From assembly GCA_964501315.1 (NCBI GenBank), contig CAZCSO010000006.1, forward strand, positions 20,813 through 84,812: a stretch of DNA of 64,000 nucleotides. The letters run 5' to 3'. Under the pieces are notes generated by a model. It was not told where the DNA came from, searched no databases, and was given only the letters and a program-made list of their open reading frames with translations. The position numbers and the translations under genes were made by a program. This document shows positions 25,000 through 35,500 of this stretch, one piece after another; the first letter of the stretch is position 1, and each line of letters starts with the position of its first letter. This stretch comes from UBA5603 sp964501315. GTDB lineage: Bacteria > Bacillota_I > Bacilli_A > Izemoplasmatales > Hujiaoplasmataceae.

Positions 25000-27900
25000 T
25001 TAGTCGATGTATTTTCCAAACAGAGCATCGTAATACGTTTGACGTATGGTCGCGAGTTTGGCTTGTAATTCGGCATTGGTAAGTTCTGAATAATCCGATG
25101 ATTGGAAGGTACCATCCACCATGCGGTTTGCCATTTGGATGTTTAACGTTCCGACGACATAGAGATTGCCAAGCAAATCATCGAAGTAGAATTCGAGGGC
25201 TTCTCTAACATCGTTGGGGAAGGTTGGAATGGTGATGTTGTATTTTTGTTCAATTTCCGTATCTTCCAAATCGTAAACTAAGGAGTACATGTAGTATTGA
25301 GCGTACAGTTTGAGTTGATCTAACGAAGGAGCACCATTTGGATTGATGATTTCATCTGGGTAAGCAGTATTCGTATCGGTAAACATCGCACTGAAACGTT
25401 CGAAATCGTCGCCTTTGGAAGCTAAGATGAGATGAACACCAAATTGCGTGGTAACGAGTGGAGAATAGAGTTGGTCTAAATCTTGATTTTGTTCCAGTTG
25501 ATATTCTTGATACAACGCAACCAATGCATCGACGTACTCAGGAACATAAGTGTCTTTAACGCCGTACTCACCGCTGTATTGGAGTGAATGAGTGATGGTA
25601 TCGTCTTCAGAGTCTTCAATGTTCAAGTCTTCGGTCATCAACCAAATACCTGCATTTTTGTAAGCGCCCCATTCGGAATCGTCCTGACGGGTATCGTTGG
25701 TATAGGCGGTGATCAAGGTGGCGAAGGTATTGTCGGCATCATCCAAGTATTCCAAAACATCGGTTTCGAGACCCGCTTTTAATGCATTGAATGCGGCTAA
25801 GTCTGTGGCGTTTAGTGAAGCAATGTAATCGTTGTAATCATCCGGCGTTCCATCTTCATTAAAGTCAACGTACATAATTAAATGTGTAACATTCAATGAG
25901 AAGTAATTATTGTAGTTATCTTCTACTGTAGCGACCAATAAATCAACTAAATCTTCTTCGGTAATGGCTTCATTGATGAAGAATGGTTGCAATACGCCTT
26001 TAACCAAGTAACGGAGTAAATCCATTTCCGATTTGGTACCGTATTGATAACGAGCAAACGATGCGAAGTCAGCGTAATCAAAACTGATTCCGTATTGTTC
26101 ATACATGGCTTTGTAGGAAAGATACGTCATCTTTTGAGAACGGATAGAATCGTAGATCTCATCGATTTTATCGGATTTATTTTTTGTTAAATCACGTTGT
26201 TCACCAAATATTTGAACAAAATAATCAGAGTAAAGGATTTCTTTAAATTGTGAAGCGTATAACGTATAAAGAGCAGCGTTCTTATCCATTGCGTAGTTGA
26301 AGAATTGATCAGCTGTTAATGAATAATCTTCTGTCGTAGCTTCGGCATCCAAATACCCAGGATAACCCGTTAAGGTTGCAAGGATGGATTCGTCGCCTTT
26401 GGTATCGTATTCAAAATTAGTATCCGTTGCGGAATAATCAACACCTAAGAATTTGTCGAAAATCGAAAATCCATATTCGCTTCTGAGAGCAACTAAGGCA
26501 GAAGAGATGTTATCGGTATCTGTATCGGCAACGTAAGCGTCTAATAAATCATTGTAAATTTGGTCGTATAGATCATCGTTAGCGATTAATGTTTTGATAA
26601 CCGGTTGCGTTAACGTCGATGGAACGATTTCTGAAGTCGTTCCTTCTTTTAATACTTTCACGATAACGGTGTTGGTACGGGTGACGCCATCAAGCGTAAT
26701 TTTATAGGTCAACGTCACGTTGGTGTCGTTTTCAGGAATCGTGACGACGCCTTTTGCGGATAATACGCCCGTATTCGAAGATGTCCATGTGATGGTTGAA
26801 TCAAACCAAGACGTCGTTGGTAATGTTAAATCAGTGACGGTTTGAGCGGGTAAGACGATGGTTGATTCAATTTGATCCAAGATGGTTTCGTAAATAGCAT
26901 TTTTCGCAGGTTGCGTTAATTTATAAACTAAGAAATAATATGAATTATTGGATTGCGTATAACTTGAAGCAGCGGCCATATAAGGAACCGTATCCTCATT
27001 GGATAAATTGAGTGTGTAGAACATGTATTTGGCTAACGAGGAAGAAGAAGCATTGACTTTATCAAAGTTAAAGACAAGGTCATCGTTGGGTAATCCAATT
27101 AAATCTTCTTGAGTTGCGTTAACAGGGAGTTGAGTACGATAGTCAGAATAAATATCGTTGTAAATGCGAATATAATACGATAGTACTTCGGCTTCGGTCA
27201 GTTCTTGAGAGTTGTTGACCGTGACAGTACCCATGTTGGCAATCGCTTTGTATTTTTTGTTAACGATTAAATCCGTTGTCGAGGTTACGTCAGTCGAGGT
27301 CGTGTCATAAATTTTTCCGTCTTTGTCGATGGTATAAAGCAACGTAGCACCATCATAGACTTTAGCAGCTTCTTCAGCATCATACGGATTGGTTTTCGTT
27401 ACGGTATAGTAATGTGTATTCGCATCTAAATACGTTTGAGCTTCGGCTTCAGTAGCGAAGATGTGTGCGGCTTCAACAACAATTTCTGAATCTTCGTCAA
27501 TGAGGTTGTTTTGATCATCTTTGGTAAACTCATCGCCGTCGTCGTTGGTATAAACGTTCGTGCCATACGTGTAAATGACTTCATCGTCTAAATTGAGTAA
27601 ATCACCATCGGCGTTGGTATAGTAGACATCAACGGTTACGTATGCTTCAACGATTTGATCTTGATCATCTAACAAGGATTCGTTCGTGAATGTATAACCA
27701 AGGTACATACGTAACGTTTTTGATTGATAGGCAACCAAATTGTATTTTTGTAATTGTGCGGTTGCTTCAGCAAGCGATGCAAAACGAATTCGAATAGCCT
27801 TGATGTCGTCAAATGTTCTGAACACGTATTCAGAAGCAATCGCTTTTTCGGTAATGACGTCGTTTTGGTCAGCTGCATAACGGGTATACGCTTCTTTGGC

Positions 27901-28353
27901 TAGAACCAAACGAGCATAATTTTCTTCATCGCCTGCAAAGCCGGCTAAAATCATGCTTTGTTCATAAGCATCTTCATAAGTTTGAATTTGGTCAGCCGTT
28001 AAGTCAGCGATTAACGTATCGTCGGATGTTCCAAATTTCAATTCTTTTATTTTGGCTTGAATGTCGGCGTCGGATACTTGCGCCATATAGGCTTGCAAAA
28101 GATGAGAATCGATGAGATAAAGCAATTGTTCGATCCCATCGCTTGATTTCAATTCTTCAAAGATTTCTTGATTGGTAATGGAATAAATAACGTTGCCGGA
28201 ATCGTCGACACGTTCATAAAAAATCCCCTCAGGATCTGTTAACTGGGGAATGTTGGATTGCCCGGTTACCAAGGCAATGATCAGCATCGTAAGAATCACC
28301 GTTAATAAAACGGAGAATATGATGACGACGCGTTTGGTCATTATGTTCTTCAT
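25000..28353 (-). CDS. Giant secreted/membrane-anchored parvulin-like (PrsA/SurA-type) protein with Ig-like insert
   Basis: 1117 residues. An N-terminal hydrophobic helix (about 5-30) without a lipobox Cys anchors or exports it. The N-terminal region (ITNQEIFEELKSSDGI and following) resembles the helical chaperone part of PrsA/SurA foldases. The C-terminal third has a degenerate parvulin pattern ending in TTQFGVHLILASKG. An atrophied bacterial Ig domain (about residues 497-571; STITWTSSNTGVLSAKGVV) and a long Asp-rich stretch are inserted. It is paralogous to the 856-residue lipoprotein at 57.8 kb; shared segments include NKNAALYTLYASQ versus NKNAALYSIYASQ. The start is the minus-strand ATG at 28351-28353 with GGAGTG upstream. 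A folding role for exported surface proteins is inference. Confidence 0.78.
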   Translation of the reverse strand: MKNIMTKRVVIIFSVLLTVILTMLIIALVTGQSNIPQLTDPEGIFYERVDDSGNVIYSITNQEIFEELKSSDGIEQLLYLIDSHLLQAYMAQVSDADIQAKIKELKFGTSDDTLIADLTADQIQTYEDAYEQSMILAGFAGDEENYARLVLAKEAYTRYAADQNDVITEKAIASEYVFRTFDDIKAIRIRFASLAEATAQLQKYNLVAYQSKTLRMYLGYTFTNESLLDDQDQIVEAYVTVDVYYTNADGDLLNLDDEVIYTYGTNVYTNDDGDEFTKDDQNNLIDEDSEIVVEAAHIFATEAEAQTYLDANTHYYTVTKTNPYDAEEAAKVYDGATLLYTIDKDGKIYDTTSTDVTSTTDLIVNKKYKAIANMGTVTVNNSQELTEAEVLSYYIRIYNDIYSDYRTQLPVNATQEDLIGLPNDDLVFNFDKVNASSSSLAKYMFYTLNLSNEDTVPYMAAASSYTQSNNSYYFLVYKLTQPAKNAIYETILDQIESTIVLPAQTVTDLTLPTTSWFDSTITWTSSNTGVLSAKGVVTIPENDTNVTLTYKITLDGVTRTNTVIVKVLKEGTTSEIVPSTLTQPVIKTLIANDDLYDQIYNDLLDAYVADTDTDNISSALVALRSEYGFSIFDKFLGVDYSATDTNFEYDTKGDESILATLTGYPGYLDAEATTEDYSLTADQFFNYAMDKNAALYTLYASQFKEILYSDYFVQIFGEQRDLTKNKSDKIDEIYDSIRSQKMTYLSYKAMYEQYGISFDYADFASFARYQYGTKSEMDLLRYLVKGVLQPFFINEAITEEDLVDLLVATVEDNYNNYFSLNVTHLIMYVDFNEDGTPDDYNDYIASLNATDLAAFNALKAGLETDVLEYLDDADNTFATLITAYTNDTRQDDSEWGAYKNAGIWLMTEDLNIEDSEDDTITHSLQYSGEYGVKDTYVPEYVDALVALYQEYQLEQNQDLDQLYSPLVTTQFGVHLILASKGDDFERFSAMFTDTNTAYPDEIINPNGAPSLDQLKLYAQYYMYSLVYDLEDTEIEQKYNITIPTFPNDVREALEFYFDDLLGNLYVVGTLNIQMANRMVDGTFQSSDYSELTNAELQAKLATIRQTYYDALFGKYID

Positions 28354-28557
28354 ATTTGTCTTTTCACTCCTTACAAATTTGGCAATATCTATGATACCAT
28401 TATTCGCCCCTAAAGACAACAAATTTATTATGATAATTTCATGATTAGCGTGTGTGTTTTCGCAAAAAAACCTAAAGGTTTCTTTTTTTATACCTAGTTT
28501 ACACCGGTTTTGAGGACTATTTGATGAAAACGATTGTAAAAAAATCAATGCAGGCCG

Positions 28558-28586
28558 TTGACAAATGCCATTAATACTTATATAAT
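28558..28586 (+). promoter_or_regulatory. Promoter of riboswitch operon 1
   Basis: TTGACA (28558-28563), 17 bases, TATAAT (28581-28586). It starts transcription a few bases before the aptamer. Confidence 0.85.
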
Positions 28587-28593
28587 TACTCTG

Positions 28594-28670
28594 TAAATAG
28601 CAAAACTAGTGAAAGCTAGCGACGCAAAGCTATAGGGCCTTCGAAACGATGGTAGCCAGTTGCCGTTATC
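28594..28670 (+). promoter_or_regulatory. Cyclic-di-GMP-I (GEMM-I) riboswitch aptamer 1
   Basis: It carries the GEMM-I hallmarks: GCAAAA, a P2 stem CTAGT-GAAA-GCTAG capped by a GNRA tetraloop, the invariant GACGCAAAGC junction, and the P3 tetraloop-receptor side GATGGTAGCC, then GCCG. P1 can form from AATAGC with GCCGTT (one A-C mismatch). It lies directly between a strong promoter and an intrinsic terminator, 115 bases upstream of a TasA-like gene. Binding of c-di-GMP is family knowledge; the match is by conserved motifs. Confidence 0.93.
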
Positions 28671-28699
28671 TTGTGAAAAGATGAGGGCGTTTTTTATTT
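28662..28699 (+). terminator. Riboswitch 1 expression platform: overlapping terminator
   Basis: GCCGTTATCTT (28662-28672) pairs with AAGATGAGGGC (28678-28688), one mismatch, followed by GTTTTTTATTT. Its left arm contains the 3' strand of aptamer P1, so aptamer and terminator exclude each other. Confidence 0.8.
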
Positions 28700-28784
28700 C
28701 AAGTACTTTTTTGAAATGGAAGCGTCATCGCTTGAGATAATGGCTTTTTTTAAAAGCAGAATCCCGCTCTAAGGAGTGATGCGA

Positions 28785-29489
28785 ATGAGACCTTTAGACC
28801 TAAAAAAACGGCTCGTCATTTCATTCGTAATACTGGCATTTTCGATGTCGCTTTTTGTCGTTGCGACATGGGCGTGGTTCACACAATTGATTGAAGATGA
28901 TCAAACCTATACAGTTGGATATGTCAGCGTTGATGTAGATCCTTATTTTGAAGTTTGGAATGCTGGGACAGAAACTTATGATCGAATTGAAGCGACTTTT
29001 GTTACACTTCCTGAAAATCCGGCAATCGCAAAGACTGGTGTTTATCTCATAGTACTTGATACGAGATCATCGAACTACTTTTTTGAGAATTTTCGGTTAC
29101 GATTTGTTGTCAATAGTTCAGTAGACACTTACTTTCGAGTAAAAATCTATGAACAATTAACACTCACCTATGAGAATTATCAGGGTGGATATACAGAATT
29201 AACCATTCTAAACAATTCCTATATGCCATTCGATTATGATTTAACTAATTGGATTGATCAACGCCAATACGATGATTATATGTATTATTCAGTTCCCGTA
29301 AAAAGGGTTGATTTAAACACACCGACTTACATCGACTTAATCGATGATTATACGTTAGATGATTTTCCGATTTATGACTTAAATTATTCGTTACAAATCA
29401 CATTTCAGTTAGAAGCTGTCCAAGCCTATGGTGGACCTCAAAATGAATGGGGCTTATCTACTAAACCATGGGATAATTCCGATTGGTAG
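28785..29489 (+). CDS. TasA/camelysin-like secreted protein (SipW-type signal)
   Basis: 234-residue exported protein. The N terminus has a basic start, a hydrophobic helix and the motif VVATWAWFT, characteristic of SipW-dependent TasA/camelysin-family precursors. The mature part is Asp/Tyr-rich and predicted beta-rich. It is the first gene after c-di-GMP riboswitch 1. ATG at 28785 is chosen (AAGGAG at 28771-28776, eight bases before); GTG at 28776 and ATG at 28779 are alternatives. The next start at 29501 is 11 bases downstream. No SipW gene is in this operon, so peptidases at 46 and 51.6 kb may process it. Confidence 0.78.
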   Translation: MRPLDLKKRLVISFVILAFSMSLFVVATWAWFTQLIEDDQTYTVGYVSVDVDPYFEVWNAGTETYDRIEATFVTLPENPAIAKTGVYLIVLDTRSSNYFFENFRLRFVVNSSVDTYFRVKIYEQLTLTYENYQGGYTELTILNNSYMPFDYDLTNWIDQRQYDDYMYYSVPVKRVDLNTPTYIDLIDDYTLDDFPIYDLNYSLQITFQLEAVQAYGGPQNEWGLSTKPWDNSDW

Positions 29490-29500
29490 GAGGTGAGTTC

Positions 29501-32500
29501 ATGCGCTACTTATATCGCAAAGATTTTTACATTCTTCGGTTTATGGTTACAACAATGACTTTGCTATTCCTTATATTTACAATGGTCCTAAGCGGTATAA
29601 CTCCCGTTTGGGCTTCTCGTTTATTCCCTAATCTCCCCGATGAGCAGATTGATGAGTTTCGTGGCGATTTTGACTGGGATTTGACTTTGACACCCCCTTC
29701 CTCAGCGAGTGATTACATAGTCTATTCTGATTTTAGGGATAATTATTGTTTATTTGATACAAGCATTAGTACTTGTCAATCGGCTGTTAATGGTAAATAT
29801 ATTCGAATCGATACTGCTGAAGATTTATATCGTTTTTCTGTCGATGTCTCGTATGAAGATTTTTACATTACGGGCGATCCAGTAGAAGATAAAGTTTTAA
29901 GCTGGGATAAAAAAGCGTTTTTATTATCACTCCACTATAAGCTAGGCAATAACATTGATTATTCCGTTATGGGTGCTAAAACATTCATTTCAATCGGTTA
30001 TCATTTGCCGGATGCATCGTCGTATGATGTTCCTAGTGCTTTAAACAATTTGTTTACCGGAACATTTGACGGACAAGGTTTTACCATATCAAACTTGTAT
30101 GTTGCTGGATATCAGTACCTTATTTATGAAGATAACTCTGGGTCAACCACAGAATACATTCCAACAACAGAATATTATGCCATGTTTAATTACAATATGG
30201 GCACCATTCAAAATTTTGGTTTGATTGATCCTACGCTTGAGGTACTTCAATACGTAGAAGATATGCATTCCATAGCCACCTTGGTCGGATATAATATTGG
30301 CACGAGTTCTCAAAATGCGATTGTTGATCACGTCTATGTTATTGACACAAGAACCAGCGTATATGAAGCAGGACTTCGCTATAACATTGGGACCATTAGT
30401 GAAGATGTCAAGGCAGCAGGAATGGTCCATACGAATGGGCAATATGGCGTCTTTACCAATGCTTATTTTGTGTCAATATTGGTTGTTAATGCTTATTATT
30501 TCAATAAAATAGACGGACAACCCGTGCTCTATTACAATTATGGCACAATTAGTCAACTTGCATTCGATGACACTGTTTATCTTGAAACAGTATTGACCTA
30601 TAATATCGAAGCCAAAAATGGTTTAGCTACTAGTGAAACCACTACTATGTTAAAGTCAGGAACAGACTCCGTTCTAAATGACCTGGATGATCGATGGCAT
30701 TTTTACGCGTCGGATTCATATCCGATATTATTAGGATTTGAGTCTGAAGGCGGTTATTTTTTGATTAATGATGCCATCGACTTTGTTTTCTTTTCTAGAG
30801 CATTAAGTTTTATAACCAAATACGATGCAGTTCATGAATATAAGCAGGCGAATTATCGGCTCACGAACGATATTGATTTAAGTACATTAGCTCCGGGAGC
30901 CTATAAAACATCGTCTGCCACGTTCGAAGGAACCCTCACGGGATTAATCGACGAGTCTCATCCTGATTATCCTGAAAATCCCGAGGATTACACCTACAAC
31001 GATAACTTTTATATCTATAATCTTGATATTTCAACGGGCATTATTCGTAATAACGTCTATTATGCCGGTCTTTTTAGCATTTTAGGTTCTTCTTCCTCGG
31101 TCAATAATATCAACTTTTCTGATGTATCAATTAGTTTGACGGATACGGAAAGTTATTATTCTTACCCCTTTTATATAGGATTAGTTGCGGGAAGAAACTC
31201 AGCAGGAACGCTTGAAAACATCATAACTCACACCGATGTATCAATCTATTTGGGCGATGATGCTATCGGTGAAACCCATGTGGGTGGATTGGTAGGTCAA
31301 TCATCAGGTTTAATTAGCCATGTTCAGGCCTCAGGGACGCTCGATGCTGGAATTCATACCATTTCATCATCCTACACCATTACTCCGCGAATCTATATAG
31401 GTGGTATCGTTGGTACGGCTATTACGAATCAACTTCGAATTGAAGAAGCCGTTCATCAAGGGACTATTACTGGATTCTCAACGACGTCGACACCAGCTTT
31501 TTCTTCAGGGTATACTAATTATCAGTTGAAAATGGGTGGTATTATTGGCTATTTGTACAATACCTCCTCGGTCAAACATCAATTGCTTAATGTATCCAAT
31601 AAAGGGTCGATAATTATTAGGAATATTTCTGATTCGACAACACCCGATCCGACACAACATATCGGTGGTGTTTTTGGTGAGTTGGAAGGAAACGCTCCGA
31701 CGTTAGAAGACGCAGAGGAAAACTATTTATTCGCGAACTTACATAACGAAGGTAACTTTACAGCAACCTACGCTACGGGAGTTGCTATTGTCCGAGTAGC
31801 AGGAATTGGTGTGAATAATGCTTCAGAACATATTGAATACGCCTTATTATCAAATGGAAGCAGTGATGGAAGTAATGGCCATTTCACACTAAACAGCGAG
31901 CCTACAGCAACGACGAACAACTTATTTAAGTTTACTGGAATCATCTTTGATGTAGGAAGCACTGGTGTAACGTTATCACGGGTTTACAACCATGCGAACT
32001 TGAACTATTCCACCGGGTATTCCACGTATGTTTCGCCACTATACTACTCTTTATCGAATACATCATCAACAATCCGTTATTCATCTAATTATGGAAACAT
32101 TTCGTTGATTAAGTCGGATTTATCTTCGATTACGATATCAAATTCATTTTCAATGTCAGGTATATCTTCCTCATCGAACATATCTTATTTAAATGTATTT
32201 AATTATGGAATTATTTCAGTTGTCAACGTTAATATCCAAGGCTATTCATTGTTTGTCAGTGGGATTGCTCGCGAACTATCTCAAGACAATTATATGAAAA
32301 ATTCAGTAAACTATGGAGAAATCACGGTAGCTAAAATTACGAGCAGAAGTACTTTATGGACTGCAGTTCAAACTGACAGTAGTACTCGAAATATTTTTAT
32401 TGCCGGATTGGTCAATATTAACAAGGCGGGAGATTTGCAAAGTTTTGCTTTGGATGCGGATAACCCAGTAGCAGAAGAAGGAATTATCAATTGTATTAAC

Positions 32501-35500
32501 CATGGAAAAATCACTTCTTCTTATCTTGATGAAGAAGATGAATTATATGGAATAATTGGCATGGGAAACACGCTTGCGGCTGGCATTGCGACACTTAACG
32601 CAGGGTCCATTCAGAATTCAGCCAATTTATCAAAAATAGGGATTTCGAGCCTTACCTCTCCAAATACCGGATATACTGCACAAACTCAAAGTTACTATTA
32701 TTCGCCTACTGCAGGGTCAACTTATTCTATTCCGACCAACGTAGGCTATAACTCCATATATACGGATGCATACAAAGCCGGTAGAATGATCTATGTCAAT
32801 TCGGGCGTCATTGTGGCGGGAATTACGGCCGCTTCAATCAGTGGTAATGCTCGGGTTTACGATACGGCTAATAACGGAGACATTATCGGAATATCCTATG
32901 CTTATGTACGCGCTGGAGGCATTTTGGGTATCTCACTTAAAGAAGAATTGGATGCTATTGGAATTACTTCGGATTTAGGATATACGGATACACCTTTAAT
33001 TTCTACCTCGGTTCTTTCAAATGGGCTGAACTTTGGGAATGTAAGTGCAATTACCGATGTTAAGTCAATTTATACAACAAATGCGGTTACTGTTTACGCT
33101 TCCTCTTCTTCAGCAAGCCAAAATATGTTGTGGTTATATCTCCCAGGATCTACCACCCGTTTAACCACTAATTATTACCCGTTGTCTATTTATGAATCCA
33201 CCATAAGAGGATCTGAAGAGCGACCTGCGATTTTTGCTTCGGCTGGTGGCGTCATTGCGTACGGCCTTGCCGTCATGCGTCGTATGTTAAATCACGGAAC
33301 CATATCTGGAACCGACGTTGCCGGGGGTATTATTGGTGCAACGTATGTTATTGGCGGTAGCAGTGGTGGAACCGTAACAACGTATATTAATATCAATACC
33401 GCCATTAACTATGGTGATATTGAAGTGATTTCCACGTCGAGTATCGGAAATATCAGTAAACACGCACTTGATCATGAAGATATTGCTAATGAATTTTTGA
33501 CCGGTTCTGCTCGAACGGATATTTTATTTCCATATGCTATCGACTTAATGAGACGTTCTCCTGGAACAAAGCCAGGTTATGGCGGAATAATCGGTCGATT
33601 ACAACGTGGTTCTAATGGCGAAATGGAACCGACCGATCCTTCCCATTTTCAATTTATTGTGAATGTCAATAAAGACATTGACCTTATCGGTCGTATTGAT
33701 CAGGTTTTCAACTGGACGGCTTCGAACTCAGCTTATTTATTTAGTTCGGCAAAAGGTAATTATTATTCAGCTAGAACGAATGATTCTACTCAAGTCGTAT
33801 TCACTGGTTATTATTATGCATATGCTTATTTGTCTAATCAACAAAGTTTAGGAAACTATAAATATACTTATACAGTTGATATTTCCAGATATTATGAAAT
33901 TATGGGTAAAAATGCTACACAAATTACGTATACCGGTACAAATCCGTTAACTAATTTTGTTGCAGGACAATATGCATATAGTGATAGCACACCTTCCGGT
34001 CGTTATGTGTATTTATACATTGGCCCGATTGATGTACCATGGATTACAGAAGACCCCAGCGAAACACTGAACGATGAAGATGAATGGTTGTACGATGAAA
34101 ACTTTCCAATTCGCGATGAGTTGAATAATCTTGATGAATTCATCTATTATATGCCCAATATTTTACTGGCGGATAAATTTTCTCAAGAGTGGTTGGATGA
34201 AGCGGAAACAATAGAAAATCCACAATATCGTGAATTTGGTATGTATGTTTTGTCTACGTCTGCTGGGTCGGATTTTGGGTTGGCTATTCCAGCCAATATC
34301 GATATCTTCTCAATGCGTTCCATCGACGAAACTAGTACGATAACGCCTTCTTTACTCAACATTAATTATGAAAGTGTTAGCGGTGATTATCTAAATGATT
34401 TATCATCTGTTTTTGTTAACGATTATAATAGTTTACGTCAAACCAAATATAATGAAAAATCGCTGTTGATAGAAAGTTCAAGCACGTATTTTAATTTGGA
34501 TGAGTACATTACAGGCAATTATTATGACGAGGTTTTATACGAAGGTAGCAGTGTTGAATTGATTAATGGTGATATAAACGATACGACTGCTCCTTGGGAT
34601 ATTACGTTCACGATTTCTGTGGATGCGTTTATGGACAATCAAACGACTGCTCAATTTTCGATATCTCAAGCTTTTTCTTCAGCTTACTCTCTAATTGCGG
34701 TTAGTCCGGAAGTCTATTATGGAGGAACGCCTACTGAAGCCCAATTAAAAGCACTTAATGACTTACTTGTACTCGAAAGCGGATTGGGTGTATCTCAAAA
34801 TTACGCTCCTGAATTATCCGTTACAATCCCTTCTCGAGATATTGTTAGCGCAACGGAAGTCTATGCGGGTGAAATAACCGTTTATTCTGAAGCGTTCGTA
34901 AACGACGATACGTTCTGGGAATCACAGTATTACACAACGTATGATGTTTATATTAACTTCTTGCCTTCCATTTCGCAACTGCCTGGAGTCAATCTCATTG
35001 ATTACGTTTATTTCAATGGATCGAGTGTTAATGTTAATTACGACACAGCGACCGCAGTCGATGTGACGGGTATTGGCAATGTAAATTATAATGGTACAAT
35101 CGCGTTTGATTTTTATGATACCAAAGGCGTATTTACACCTGGTTTTGATTTTATTAACAACATTGAACTCTATTATCTCAACGGATCTACTCCGGTGTTG
35201 GTAGATGAGGATTATTATGTCATAAGTTCGACCCCTGCAGAGGTTATATCAAACATTGGCTATTATTCATTTTCATTGGATTTTACATCTGCACAACTAA
35301 AAGCAGGAAATTATGTGATATATTATAAGTATTATCCATCGATGGATCCGTATACGATTACATTTGATAAAACCGCCTCAAATCAAACCTCAATCAACGA
35401 TTTTACGTATTATTCTGAATCGGGTTCAGTCGAAATTGTTGGAACATCGATTACTTCGTTAATCAACTTTGGATATCCATTATCGTTAAACACTTCGATT

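Noticed and set aside
28468..28492. AAACCTAAAGGTTT hairpin with T run as a gene terminator
   Set aside because: No gene ends nearby on either strand; it may be a short palindrome in the spacer, so it was not listed as a feature.
30000..33600. GLUG repeats considered as a CRISPR-like or tandem DNA repeat array
   Set aside because: The repetition is at protein level only; the DNA units differ and there are no constant repeats with spacers. No CRISPR array was seen anywhere in the window.
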